Source: Hydnum rufescens UP504
Lineage: Eukaryota; Basidiomycota; Agaricomycetes; Cantharellales; Hydnaceae
NCBI GenBank assembly: GCA_014904985.1
Contig: MU128945.1
Coordinates: 124,001 to 188,000 of the forward strand
Length of the DNA: 64,000 bases
Reading direction: 5' to 3'
Part shown: in pieces, positions 9,081 through 21,726 of the stretch
Layout: every line of letters begins with the position of its first letter
Numbering within the stretch: the first letter of the stretch is position 1
The notes under the pieces: model-generated
Databases searched by the model: none
Told to the model about the DNA's origin: nothing
Seen by the model: the letters and a program-made list of their open reading frames with translations, nothing else
Program-made: the position numbers and the translations under genes

Positions 9081-11619
9081 ATGCAGGATGGTTACACACT
9101 TCCTCAACAGTCTGATGGGGTCCCTGTGCACGTAGTGTCCCAGCAGTCAAGTTCATCCCATTCTCCCGTGTACAATCCTGCGCCTACGGCGACCCCCCAC
9201 GTCATTGCCCTCTCGAGCCCTCTTCATAGTCCTTCGGACCTTGATTTAGGAGACCATAGTCCCCCTTCGTCTGGGAGCGCTCCCATGAATTTTGTTCCCC
9301 CGATCGATGGGTTGTCATTCTATCGACATGTACCGCAGCACTCAGACCCCTTTTCGTCTCAGAACCCGACGCAAATGAATTATTTTTTTCATGAACCCGT
9401 CCAATCCCCTGCCTCTTATTATCCCCAATTCCCGTCAGGACCTCTCAGAGATTCTGATTCTACGCCTCCCCGTCGTCCCCAGCGGTCATTCAATGTTCCA
9501 AACTCCTCCCTCTCTCCAGGTATTAATATGATCATGATTCGTACTTTCGTATGCTTTCGTAATTGCTTGTTCATGTTAGGTGATATTCCCTCGCCACCTC
9601 CATTACCTCCAAAATACTTCCACTACTCCGAGACGCTGACTATCGATGACCTGACCCGGACCCCTCCATCAAGACCGGCACCCCTTCCCCCGCTCCCTCC
9701 AAAACACTTGTTTCCCCTCTCCCCGCAGACACCGCCGCCTGTTCCATCCCGCGATATTATGATGCCACTGCCCTCAGATGTCAAGTCAGCGAGTAGACAC
9801 CCTTGGTCTTCTCCCAGTGATGATCCCTCACCTCCCACCAATGTGTCGCTGAACAAGGACGCCGAAGGGACACCTAAAGACGACGACGATCTTGAACGCG
9901 CATTAATGTTGTCGAGGGCTCATTATGATGAGACGGCCAAAAAGAACAGCCAGCTGCTGGAAGAACATCTAAGCCCCCTTTCCTCTGGTACCACATACGA
10001 CGAGCCTCTTATCGTGCGAGAAGAGAATGAGTCAGAAAGTAGCCCTGTAGATGATGGTGATGACGAATTCAATCGTGCTATCAGGGAGAGTTTGCGCATA
10101 GCGGAACTGGGGTCTTCGCAGGCTACCGGTTCTCTTTCACAATCTGTGGCCCATTCAACTGCAGATCTGTCTGAACTGACCGATGACGATGGCTGGGAGC
10201 CGTACGACCCCAGTGCGTTTGAAGATCCTCCACTTTCGTCAATGCAACCATCCCCGGAACCCCTCAGCCCTCTTACGGCCCCCACTACTCTCCCAGATGT
10301 ACAAGTGTATCTGAACCCCACGCATCCCACCCCATGACTAAGTCCCCACTCCCCTCGCCATTCATGAAAACAGTAACCCTAGGCTCTTCGTCTCCGATCC
10401 GTCTACCTCTACGGAAGAAGAGCCTTTTTCCTCGGCCACGCTTGATTCTTCCCTGCTAATGCCATCGTCTGTTCTAGACGGCTAACACCCGTGCTTCTCA
10501 AATTGCCCCCCAGCTCAGGACGTCTGCTAGCTTTAATGATGTAGCGATTCTGTCCCAGCCAACTACACCGTTGCGTTCGCTTTCAACTTTTCCAGTTCTG
10601 GAAGGACCGAGGCGTCCGCGATCAGGGTCGTACAATGTGAGCTCCCTCGAACTCAGGGACGGGGGAAAGGATACCGCACGCGAAGCAGATCCAGGAACGT
10701 CGATTCCCAAGGGTAGTGGAGAGTTGCAGAGGGCGAAAAGTGTAGGCAATCTCCCTACACGCGATACCAGACCCCCACCACCCCTACCTTCCATATCCTT
10801 TGTTGGGGACTTGATGACCGGGGTTTGTAAGTACTTTCTTCTTGCTGGTTCAATTGCATTAATTGATTCGCATCCACTAGCGTATGGATACGGCAGAGCA
10901 GTGGTGTTGCCCAAAACCGCCGTTCCTGATCCAAGGAGACCCTTTCCTAATGTCATTTCGCTTGGGAGGGGCGAGGTATATTTCATTGCGACACCCACTT
11001 TCCGCCAAGTTCTCCGATTGCTTGCATCTCTTGGGCATGCATCTATCACACCGAAGGTGCAGGCATACGCTACCATTGATGCGAACGAAATAGCCCTGAG
11101 ACCGACGCTACAGTTCGTGGCTTCCGTAATACCAGGGAATTCGTCACTATTCTGTGGCTTGAGATTGGTGTCCCACAATCTCGATCAGATATGACCGCAA
11201 ACCAGCGTACACATGGCGATACAGCGCGTCGTGGGTGGCGGACAGCATTGCCTGAGTCTGTCCAGCATCGACCCGGTCTAGGCTCGCATATGTACACGTG
11301 CCAGGACCCGCTTCCCATTCTCCCTTTGATATTGCCAGATTTGGCGAGTTATTTGCAAACTCTGCTTTGGGAGTCTCGGCGTGCCAGTGACTCCAGTGGC
11401 CTACGTCGTCTCAGTAAGATTGTGGATTCAATTTACAAGAAGGATGACGGCGACGTGGAAATTGGGGGTCGAGCGTCAGTCATTTCTGTGGTCCCTGGAT
11501 CGTCTCGAAAACTCTCTGGTATGCTATCCCGTGTCATCCCTCGGCAGAAGAAGAAGACCGCGGGTACTGGGGCCAACGAGGAGACATATGACCTTGTTAC
11601 ACCTTTACGTCTCGACTGA
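9081..11619 (+). CDS. proline-rich protein with two ubiquitin-interacting motifs
   Basis: The gene begins MQDGYTLPQQSDG at 9081. The first roughly 250 residues are rich in Pro and Ser with poly-proline stretches (PSPPPLPPK, PLPPLPPK) that could bind SH3 or WW domains. An intron at 9520-9579 lies inside this region. Two UIM-type helices follow at about 9885-9935 (DDDDLERALMLSRAHYDE) and 10060-10110 (DDEFNRAIRESLRIAE), each with the acidic start and central Ala-x-x-x-Ser, so ubiquitin binding is likely. The frame then changes at C-rich runs near 10331-10355 and again near 10480, probably consensus indels, and there is an intron at about 10825-10880. The C-terminus (DLASYLQTLLWESRRASD to DLVTPLRLD) ends at 11619. 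No named family was recognised; an adaptor in ubiquitin or actin/endocytic signalling is a guess from composition. Confidence 0.7.
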
Positions 11620-12047
11620 CTGGCGGACTTGACCAAAAACGAAACCGAGTATTATTAATGTATTTTACCTATTTAGTGTTTGCGCCTACAACGTAGGACC
11701 GTAATCCATATTTTATGCACAGGAGGTCCTGGCTGCCCTCAACATTGAATAACCCAGATAGATGGCTCCCAAAGAAGTCCCAAACGAGACTACAAATTGG
11801 TACAAATCCCGGATGGCCGTGTTCTTTGATAACTAACGCGCCCTTCCGTTGTATAGTGTAAAGGAGAGACGATGGTTTTTAGAGGTTTCGTTCGAATCAT
11901 TTTCAAGTGCCTATTGACGACGATGTTCATCTCAGCGCACAGGTAGATACAGGAAAGTATGACTAATAATACAGCGACCGCTAACGCAGGCCAATCAGCA
12001 ACATCCCATGAAACCCGAAGGAATTGAATATGAGGGAAAAGAAAAAT
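11620..12047. other. 428-bp convergent intergenic spacer
   Basis: AT-richer sequence between the stop codons of the UIM protein and the chitinase. It holds their 3' ends only; no ORF, repeat or RNA gene was seen. Confidence 0.6.
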
Positions 12048-13899
12048 TCAACGACCATCGAAAAAGCCACTAATTATCGCATCAATTGATGGCTTCACAG
12101 GTACAGAAGGCAACCCAAGACCAGATCGGAGAGCATCGGTAAGGACGTAGTCAGCGGTATCTCCGTGAACGTCGAACATATTGACACCAGCAATCCCAAG
12201 GACCTTTGGAAAGAGAGGCTTTGAGGGAAAGGGACGTCGGGTCATCATATGTTACCAGTTGGTCCTGTGACAACGACATGAGGAAAGGCTAAATAGCCAA
12301 TGGCCATAAGGACACGAACAAGACAGAAAGAGGAATTAGAAACGTACAGTAGAGGAACATGCATCCCAATATCTTTGAAACCCTTTCGCCCGACCCAAGC
12401 AGGCCCACTATTCACGGGTGACGTCGACGCTGGAGATAATGTAGGAGACCCGGTGGACTCAGCAAGTTGTATAACACCCTGTTGCACAAGATCAATAAAT
12501 TGAATCTGGTTGCCCTCGATGCCTGTCAATCGATGGTTTGCAGCCGGAGCTGCAAGGATCATAGGGGGCAGAGACAGTCCCAGACAGCAGAGGAGCAGCT
12601 GACGCCGCAGCAGGCGCAGAGATCACGGTGGAGTCTTCCGGCACCAAAATTGGCAGAATGTCGACCCCCCGTTGTCTTAGGGACGTCGCCTGAGATTTCT
12701 GGACATACCCATAGCTAGGCACTCCAAGCAGGATCTTGGATTTATCGAACCCCGCAGTTGTCCATGACCTTACGGCCCCCACCACGCTTGCGTCTGGCTG
12801 CGTAGAATTTCGCAAGCATTGGAAAGCGGTGCATTTGGGCCAGGGTTGCTATCGGATGCTCCCCATACATCGTAGTTCATAAGAAGGATGTAGTCTAAGA
12901 CTGCTGAAAAGGATGCCACGGAAGCGAGAGGCGTCGGAGGGGAAGAGGACGCAAACGGTGTAGTGGCCACTGCGGCAGTGATGAGAGCAGCATGGGGGCA
13001 GTGAGCTGCGTAGGAGAGTCAGGAAGAGCAGGTAATTCGCGCTGTCATGAGAGGAAACAATGTTCCCTGACGCCCCTGACACGCCTGGATATTCCCAATC
13101 ACTTCATCAAGACAGCCTAGTGAGTGCTAGGCGATGTCATGCAAGCGTAAAACACGTACATGTCAATACCATCAAGGTCAAATTGCTCATACATCGCAAC
13201 GATATTTTTAACAAATGTCGCACGACTGGCAGGTGTAGCCACAGCAGGGGAAAAGTACTTTGAGCCAGACCAACCCCTACGCTTAACTTGACCCGTTTGT
13301 TCGCCACATGTGCCAAGTTGACAAGGCGATTTAGGAGAGCGGCGGAATTATCTTGGGTCCATTCGAGGTCGAAGGAGGACGTAGGGACTGCGAAGGCTGA
13401 TACAGACTGTGGTGAGCTTAATCACGTGAAGGGTATAGAGGCAGTTACAAACCAAAATCAACCCAATCGAACCGAGCGAAATCAACTTGTTCAGGCGCCA
13501 TGCTTTCGAATGCCCAATCGGGATAGTAAGTTGCAACAACCGGGTTCGTGAGCGGTGCGCGGTTTGTGCCACTCGCAGGGACAGGCGATGGCGTAGCACT
13601 AGATGTCCCAGATGTAGCTGGAGAACTGCCAAGCTGAGAGGAAGGCAATGACACCAAGGACGTCGGCGTTGCCATTTGAAGCGTAGATGTGACTATGACC
13701 ACGACGGGAGTGCAGTCATCACTTCTGTAACTGTACGGAAGATAGTACTGGTGGCTGGGGGTTGGATTGTGACGGCTGGGGTGACCAGAGGAAGGCTCTG
13801 GAATGGAAGAGGGGAGTTGTCTCGCATCTTGTTTCCATGAGGAACAGCCAGGGAAAGACCTGCTACGCAGAAAACGATAAGATGTACAGATGTAGGCAT
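12048..13899 (-). CDS. secreted GH18 chitinase, reading frame interrupted by indels
   Basis: GH18 enzymes hydrolyse chitin with retention of configuration. The product opens with a signal peptide (MPTSVHLIVFCVAGLSLAVP), then a Ser/Thr/Pro-rich linker, then the barrel starting at VVATYYPDW. The catalytic DxxDxDxE motif is intact as DGIDIDWEYPG across an intron, and VNMFDVHGD lies near the C-terminus. Introns fit at about 13693-13738, 13395-13446 and 13088-13163. Five single-base frame changes break the gene: near 13274 (GG of SVGGW), 12994, about 12812, 12564 and 12205. Four sit in homopolymers. If these are consensus errors, this is a normal secreted chitinase of about 500 aa for wall remodelling or mycoparasitism; if real, it is a pseudogene. 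The family call is firm; intactness is open. Confidence 0.85.
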
Positions 13900-14320
13900 C
13901 TGAGAGTCTTCGAAGTTTCAGATAGCAAGACTGAGAGGGAGTGGGAGACAAGAGGCTTCAGAGCAGGCAGTATTTGAAGCTACATGGAGTCTTCGAATAC
14001 CGACTGGCCTAGGCGATACCAACCTGGGCCAGTCGGTGTTGAAAGAGCTTGGTTTGGTTTGCCACAGAATGCTATCCATTTGCAACTGAGGAGCTTATAT
14101 TGTAATCCGGCTAATGCCGATATATCCACGACCAACAACAAAGGTTGAAATAGAGCTGCGGGCGGGTTTCCTCCCCCAGAAACCATAAATACGCACCAAA
14201 TAAACAGGAAATAATAGGCGTTTCGGATACCAATATGCTGAAATTACGCACTCTTTTTAAAAGAGGGCAGAAGGATGTATTGTAGTTGCAAGTCAGCTAG
14301 TAGGTCACACAGTAGAGCAA
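13900..14320. other. 421-bp spacer upstream of the chitinase
   Basis: Lies between the chitinase start and the kinase stop on the same strand. It contains the chitinase promoter and kinase 3' region. No coding frame or repeat was recognised. Confidence 0.55.
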
Positions 14321-15942
14321 TCAACCCCGGGAGCTTGCTTCCCAAAGCGCATAGGCAGATTTCACTCCAGGTGCGATCATGTCAGCCAAGTCAATGCCAT
14401 CCCACCGTGTCTCCCACCTTACGTGAATGTCAGTGGATGAGTATGAATAGTCACGAGGCAGTATCAACGGAGCTCCGGAGGAGAACCATGGATGCTCAAG
14501 AATGGCAGGGGCACGTAAGCGTGATCCCGGGTCATAAACAAGCAGACGTTCGATGAGGTCGAGGGGAGAAGATGGATCTATGATTCGATATGACGCAGGC
14601 AGATTGGGAAGAAGGTTCGATATATCGGCAGCCATCGTTTGCTGAAATGACATCATCCGAGCACCAGGAAGCTGGGAAAAGCCCTACGACTTTCGAGGAT
14701 CAGAGGATTCAAAAGGTTGTTGGATTTAGATAATTGAGCTCACAGGCCACGACGTAACATTTGGAGTGCCCCGCACTTTGAAGACACTCCAGATGTACCC
14801 TAGTTCTCCTTGACTCGCATTAAACAATGTATCTCGGACCCATCCGGTAGATCCACTCTGCACAGCACGCCTGGAAAAGACGAAAGGAAGCGCCTTGATT
14901 TGTTCACTGTCCTCTTCGAGATCTGAACTGGTGGAGTCCTCATCTTCGTCTTCCCAACTGTATTTTCGCACAAGGCGGATGGAGGTGAAGAAAGATGATA
15001 GGAGGGCGCCAAGACTCCAGAGATCAATCGCAGCCGCATCATATGTGACGGGAGAGAACATTAATTCCACCGCCCGATAAGCCCTAACAAGATGCACTAA
15101 TTCCCTCAAATCGTACCAAAGGGAAACAAGGGGGAATCTCACCCGCTTCCCACCTGAGAAACCATGGCTTCTGGCGTCTCCTCTTGCGAATAAGGAGAGG
15201 TCGATTGTTCTGGCATTGAAGTATCGGATGCACCAGTGGGATTGGTGGGATTGAAGCTGGCCCAAGCTATTCCAAAGTCTATCAGTTTCACACATCCCGA
15301 CTCAGATATCAGCACATTCCCGGGCTTAATGTCCCTATGAGCAACAGGGACATCCATAGTATGAAGATAGGCCACGGCGCTTGCAATTTGAAAAAAAATA
15401 GACTTGACAAGGATGTCAAAGAGTTGCTCTTTGCGAGGAAGGAGGACAATTGGAGATGGGGGAAGCACGAGATCCGATGGAGGGGGAGAAGGTGCGAGGA
15501 ATGGAGAATCAAGGACGCCGGCGAGAGAGAGTGGCAACAGAGGGCTATGAAGCTCGTATTGTTGGAGACGTTGGTCGACGAAGAATCCCAGGCACGACAT
15601 AATCTGGAGGATCCCCTTGAACGTGATGAAGATTGATCCCCTTGATTAACACACGCACAGAAGGATGCGATGTATGTGCAAGTATGTCCGCCTCCTTAAC
15701 GATATCATGAGGCCTCACAGACTTGATGGATTGAAACGACACTGTCTTTACGGCAATCCAGGATCCAGATGATTCTCCCCGAGGCGTCGTGTCCCGTTGT
15801 CTGTACACCACAGATTGGATTCCGTCGGAGTGAAACTTCCTCTGAAATTAATGTCATTTTTCGCCTAGTCAGTGCGGAAAACCGCTCTGGAGCCTACCCC
15901 TGCAGGTTGGGACCACGCCTCTTCACTGTCGACGCTCATCAT
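14321..15942 (-). CDS. CDK-like serine/threonine protein kinase (CMGC group)
   Basis: The first exon starts [10 protein letters not shown] at 15942 and joins in phase 0 to [14 protein letters not shown]. Kinase landmarks in order: the VAVK-equivalent IAVKTVSF, the helix C Glu in [21 protein letters not shown] (HRD loop), KLIDFGIAW (DFG), [10 protein letters not shown] (APE-equivalent typical of CDKs), [13 protein letters not shown], and a C-lobe ending ILEHPWF. An insert of about 35 acidic residues follows the DLWS helix. The glycine-rich loop is poor ([11 protein letters not shown] lacks GxGxxG), as in the monomeric CDK-activating kinases Cak1/Csk1. That resemblance suggests a CDK-activating or related role, but this is inference. 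Introns include about 15620-15668 and 15845-15897. It is transcribed divergently from the F-box gene, 89 bp apart. Confidence 0.8.
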
Positions 15943-16031
15943 TGACGACAAGTTGTACACTGTTGGGTAATGAAGCCCCACTTTTCTGGGTTCGGGTTTC
16001 TCCGCACCGCGGCAAGTTATCGACGCATTCC
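15943..16031. promoter_or_regulatory. 89-bp shared divergent promoter, kinase / F-box gene
   Basis: The start codons of the minus-strand kinase (15942) and the plus-strand F-box gene (16032) are separated by only 89 bp, so both promoters and 5' leaders must overlap here. No clear TATA box was seen. Co-regulation is plausible but not shown. Confidence 0.4.
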
Positions 16032-17447
16032 ATGCCTTTGACACGCTCTACCGCTGCTCGGAGAGTGCGAAATGAGAATAATGAGACAACACCCATCTAC
16101 CGGTTGCCCAACGAGATGATTGTAGATATCTTCAAACATCTCCCGGAAGAACGTTGGGCAAGACACAAATTCCTGTCCTCGATTAGTGGAACTAGCAGTC
16201 TGTGGCGGCATATTGCACTCTGTACCCCTTTTGTAAGTATCATTCGAGCGACTGTTTTCATGGATCCGTTTATCGAATGATGGTGATAGCTTTGGAGTAC
16301 CATTACGCTATACCCCTCCTGCACCGATGAGCGGTGCCGCACAAAGCTCAGGACCTTGAGAGCTTTGGACATGGCTCGCCTTTACCTGGAAAGGGCGGGG
16401 CCGTCGATTCCCATCGATCTCTGGCTTGACTTCAGACTACCGCCGAGGATATCCGATAATAACCCCATTATTCCATTCCTTCTCCATAACATCCATCGAT
16501 GCAAATCCCTTACCATCCAGGCTAGTGGATACAATATCGTCGGACTCTTTCCCCTAACGGGGCACGTGTATCTCCTGCGTAACTTGGACTTGCGGTTGGA
16601 CGGGTTGTATCCCGTTATGGGGACATCGCCGCCCCACCTGCTCCCGTATTCTGGACTCCGCCTACACTCTCTGTCAATTTCGGGGTTCCCGCAGGCGGCG
16701 TGGCCGAATATCGAGTGGGAGTGGCTCTCTCATCTGACGTTGTCTAGAGTAACAATGTTGTCCTCTCACTATTTTGAGACTATACTCCGCCAATGCACGA
16801 ACCTCGTTTCGCTCCAGTGCGATTTAAGCCCGATTGAGGTCATGCCTGGAGCATCCCCTGGTCACATTGAGCTTCCCCGCTTGACCCTTCTTGACATGGG
16901 CACATGCACCTCCTTCCCTGCATTTTTAATACATGCACCCCAGCTACTGCATTTGTGTATTCGGGAAGTTGCACCTCTCCTGGTAACCGACCCTCCCCTT
17001 AATCCTGAGCTCATTGAGTTTCCCCTTCTGCGGACGATTGTCTTATCTCAAAGTCCTAACTGGGCCCAGTTTCTCCTCGGATTTCTCGATGCATGTCCCA
17101 ATCTCACGGCACTCGAATTGCTGGCACGAGAGCCCATGGCGGACATTCTCAAAGAGTTTGCCCTAAATCCCCTAGGAACAACCTTGGAGACGAACATGAT
17201 GCGCAACCCGGCACTAATACACATCCGTTTGCGAATCCCCCGGCAGACCGGCACTCCAACCCTCTCCAGGAAGTCTATTTGGACGTCCCTCGAGAGGATT
17301 CTCCACCAACGGCCCCAGCTTTCTCTCGACTTTGAGGCCACGTCGAGTTTCACCAATGGACTCAAGGATTTATCCTCCGTGTTTCCGGGTCGGGTACGTG
17401 CCGTGGATGATTTCGAGAAGGAACCCCCACTTTCTGACTTGTATTGA
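16032..17447 (+). CDS. F-box and leucine-rich-repeat-like protein
   Basis: Starts MPLTRSTAARRVRNEN at 16032. An F-box follows at about residue 22 (IYRLPNEMIVDIFKHLPEERW...SSLWRHIALCTPFLW), the fold that docks a substrate receptor onto Skp1 in SCF ubiquitin ligases. One intron, 16233-16289, interrupts the F-box end. The rest, about 370 residues, is a series of irregular leucine-rich units (LRNLDLRLDGL, LHSLSISGF, LSHLTLSRV, LVSLQCDL, LTLLDMGTC, LLHLCIRE, LTALELLARE). This architecture is one of the largest expanded families in Agaricomycetes; individual substrates are unknown. The reading frame is uninterrupted. The stop at 17447 lies 303 bp from the convergent histone H3 stop at 17751. Confidence 0.88.
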
Positions 17448-17750
17448 GTAACTATTGAGGGGAGTCTTGAGGGCGGGAATGAGACCAAATGGCCATCTTG
17501 CTCATTACTGTGGCATTTCGTAGTTACCGCTTGCACCTCGAAAAATGCTAACCTGGCCTGCCCAGGTTATCGAACTTCGTTTTATTTTTACTGTATCTTC
17601 ATGCCAAACCTTAACCCTCCCACTAATATTTCTATTTCCTTCACTGCTGCGTTATCATACGAAGTCGATTCCATAAGGACAATAGAGAACATGATAGGGT
17701 TACAAATCGTAATAATGTATGAAGAGCATAGAGGATTAGGGACAGGAAGC

Positions 17751-18523
<773 letters not shown>

Positions 18524-18672
18524 CACTGCTGTTGTCGGTGGTGAGATAGAAAGAACGGTGGAGAGTTAGATTGTGGTAGTTGTGGATCAAGAGGACGAGG
18601 TCACAGTTTCTGACTCCGGTTATATTCGCGGTCAAAACATCACGTGAAAAATAAACAAAGATTATCTGAGCT

Positions 18673-21459
18673 CATCCCTGATCATCCGCATCCCTCTTCC
18701 TCTTCATATCCCTCGTAATCTTCTGCTGAGCAGCCTCGTGTCTCGCGAGCTCGGGCGGGACTTTCGACACAGGACTCTTTGCAATTTCTAGGGGGCGAGG
18801 CGCTTAGCAAATTGGCATGAAGGGAGCGACGAAAACGCACCATTCTTCAGTTCATACATGACTTCATCGTCATCGTTGGAAAGGAATGTAATTGCCGTCC
18901 CAAGCTTGCCAGCACGTCCGGTTCGCCCTGGGAACGCAGCAACACATAAGCTTCAAGGCTCGGAGCACCGCATAAACGGGAGGCATACCGATACGATGGA
19001 CATACGCCTCAATTGTCCCTGCCATCTGGTAGTTGATGACCAGAGACACATCTTGGACGTCAATCCCACGTCCAGCAAGATCGGTGGCCACAAGAATGTC
19101 TGCTTCGCCCGTTCGAAGCGCGGCGAGAGCCGCCTCTCGCTGTTCCTGATTCTTCCCGGAATGCAACGTCGACGTGCTCCACTAGATTGCGCAGGGAATT
19201 AGAAATCTCAGTACACCAGGTTCAAGAGAATGCACATACCCCAGCCCGAGATATATCCTTGGCAACCATATCCGCTGTCTTCTTCTGATTGACAAATACA
19301 ATGATAGGGGAGGAAAAGCCCCCGTGGTTGAGGATTTCCAGCATACGTTGCCTGCATGAGAAGAGACACATAAACACTGCGTAGAAACAGCAAAAGAATG
19401 GAACCACTCACTTCTTCTTCTCGTCCCCGGTAACAAACTCGACTCTCTGCTCGACGGTATCGACAGCACGACCAGCTTCCCCAATCGTGATGACAGCTGC
19501 TTTACGAAGATACTTGCGGGAGAGGCGCTCCACGGCAGGTGGCATGGTAGCCGAGAATAAGGTTGTCACCCGGGTCTTGCCTTTCTGTCCTTGAGCATCG
19601 TCAAGATCCATAGCATTGCCATCTTCGGCTGATAGTGAATCGGTCGGGAGCGAGTCCAAGATATAGTTGAGATCGACTTCGAATCCAAGGTGGACCATTC
19701 GATCGGCTTCGTCCATCACTACGTAAGTGCATTGAGAGAGGACCAGGACGTGCCGGTCAATCACGTCTTTCAGACGACCTGGAGTAGCAATGATGATCTC
19801 GGCGCCCTCGCGTAGGTTGAATTGTTGTTCCTCAACCGCACGCTGGAGCAGACAAAAATGGTCAACTCTAGCACATATGAAATCGAGGCAAAGAAAACAT
19901 ACCCCTCCGACAATGGAGACACACTTGTACCCAAGGGGAGTAGCAAATTTACGTGCCTCAGACTCAATCTGTTGGGCCAATTCTCGAGTAGGAGCCAAGA
20001 TGAGTGCATATGGACCTAAATGCCGGTTCTCGTCCGTAAATGGTGGTAGTTGGCCAATGTATACCAACATGGGAATAACAAATGCGGCCGTTTTGCCAGA
20101 ACCTATATCATGCATCAGATTAGACCTTCTTCGACAGAAATGGAACGAACCTGTCTCGGCAATTCCGATGACATCACGGTTCTGAAGACCGATTGGAATG
20201 GCCTGCCGTTGAATAGGAGACGGCTCTTCGTACCCAGCGGCATCAATGACCTCGAGAATCTTCGGCGGAATAGTCGATTCCTTCCACGACCGCAATGGTA
20301 GGGGGATTTGGCCACCTGAATATCAACAAAGGAGGGAATCAGGTACAAAGACACAAAAGCGCAGGATGGACCGCAAACCTCGTGCCGCGATGTTGAAATC
20401 TTCACGGAAGATACGCCAATCACGATCCTTCATTTCCGCTAAAGACTTATCGGACCAATGGCGCTCGTCTATTCCAGCCTTGCTGGCTTTCCGTCGTTCC
20501 ATAGGATCAGTATGCCGATTGTTCAGGGCAGCTTCTTGAATTCCGCCATCATCCATTCCGGCGAGGTGGCCTCTTCCAAACATGACCGCACCTGGGGTCT
20601 GCCCTGCACCGGGGACGACAGTTGTTGGTGTCCCAGAGTCCGCAAATGTATCTTCCTGCTCATCCCAGTCGAATACGAATTTCCGGTCGTTCATCTTTCT
20701 GATCTTGCGCTTCTTTTTGTCCACTCCGAGATACCGGGAGCGGATCGCAGAGAGATCATTGTCCGTCATAGGCGGGACGAAAGTGCTGGACTGGTCAGCA
20801 CTGGGTCGTGGAGTGGCGTCATTGGCACTAGACGGACCTGGGGGCGAGTCAGCTGGAGCAGGTGGAGGGGGCATATTCGAGTTTGGTGGCGGCGGTGGTG
20901 GTGGCGGCATGGAACCTGAGGGCGCAGAAGGCGCAGAATTTTTAGTTCTCTCGGCTCTGGGACCTGTAGGTATGCCATTCTGAAAGGCGGGGCGCTGAGG
21001 CGTAGATGAAGGGGGCGCAGCGCGATCGTCGTACCGCCTATTATCTCTTCGTCCAGAATTCCGATCATCATCTACGCAGTCCCAATGTCCCAGGATGCAT
21101 TCTTAGTCAAGGGCAGTGAGGGATAAGATTAGACCTACATCGGCCGCCATCCCGCGAGCTTCCACCATATCTCTCTCCGTTCTGTCTGGCGTCGAATTTC
21201 CTCAGCCTGCACTTCCAAACGTTCACGGTCTTGTCTGAGACGATCCTCTTTCTCTCTTTGTTCATTAATCTCTTGAACGCGTTTCTCGATGGCAAGTTTC
21301 GCACGTTCTTCCTTGCTCAAGAACTTGGGCTAGTCGTAACAAGAGTGCGATTAGTCTCTTCCAAGACTGTGAATGAACCTGAATTACTTTCGAATTTGCC
21401 TCCCTTTCTGCCTTTTGCCTCTGGACCAGCAGCTCGATTGACAACGGTTCTTTGCCCAT
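18673..21459 (-). CDS. PRP28: pre-mRNA-splicing DEAD-box ATP-dependent RNA helicase Prp28 (DDX23)
   Basis: Prp28 drives exchange of U1 for U6 at the 5' splice site during spliceosome activation. The N-terminus ([20 protein letters not shown], then [17 protein letters not shown]) and a charged, Arg/Asp- and Pro-rich region match the family. All DEAD-box motifs are present: Q motif [22 protein letters not shown] (split by an intron), [51 protein letters not shown] and HRIGRTGR (split by an intron). The C-terminus ends [10 protein letters not shown]. About seven introns. One anomaly: near 21171-21178 a GA dinucleotide run appears two bases short, shifting the frame between RRQTERR and [11 protein letters not shown]. 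Since this gene is essential in yeast, a consensus error is likely. The Pro-rich tract at about 20880-20910 is normal low complexity. Confidence 0.93.
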
Positions 21460-21726
21460 TATGATATCGGGCGAGTCCGAATGTAACGTGACAGTTATGT
21501 TTACATAACTGGGATTGGGACAAAATTTTGTTCGCTACATCCACGGTCTCTAGCCAGAAGCACGACGACAGAAGATCGGGCAAGCCAAGTAAAACAGAAT
21601 ACAACAATTTGTTCCTAATTGTTGCAAGCCGCAATCAATCTGTGGCCACGAACATTCATCAAGCCTTCTGAACGCCTCCATGCTGGCAAAGAAAGATGAA
21701 CGGAATTCGGAAAATAACCAATCGAA

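Noticed and set aside
9623..10330. Minus-strand open frames opposite the UIM protein
   Set aside because: Antisense shadows of a Pro/Ser-rich coding region; glycine-rich composition reflects the complementary strand.
20458..20983. Plus-strand open frames of 130-150 codons opposite Prp28
   Set aside because: Antisense to the conserved Prp28 N-terminal region; no independent homology.
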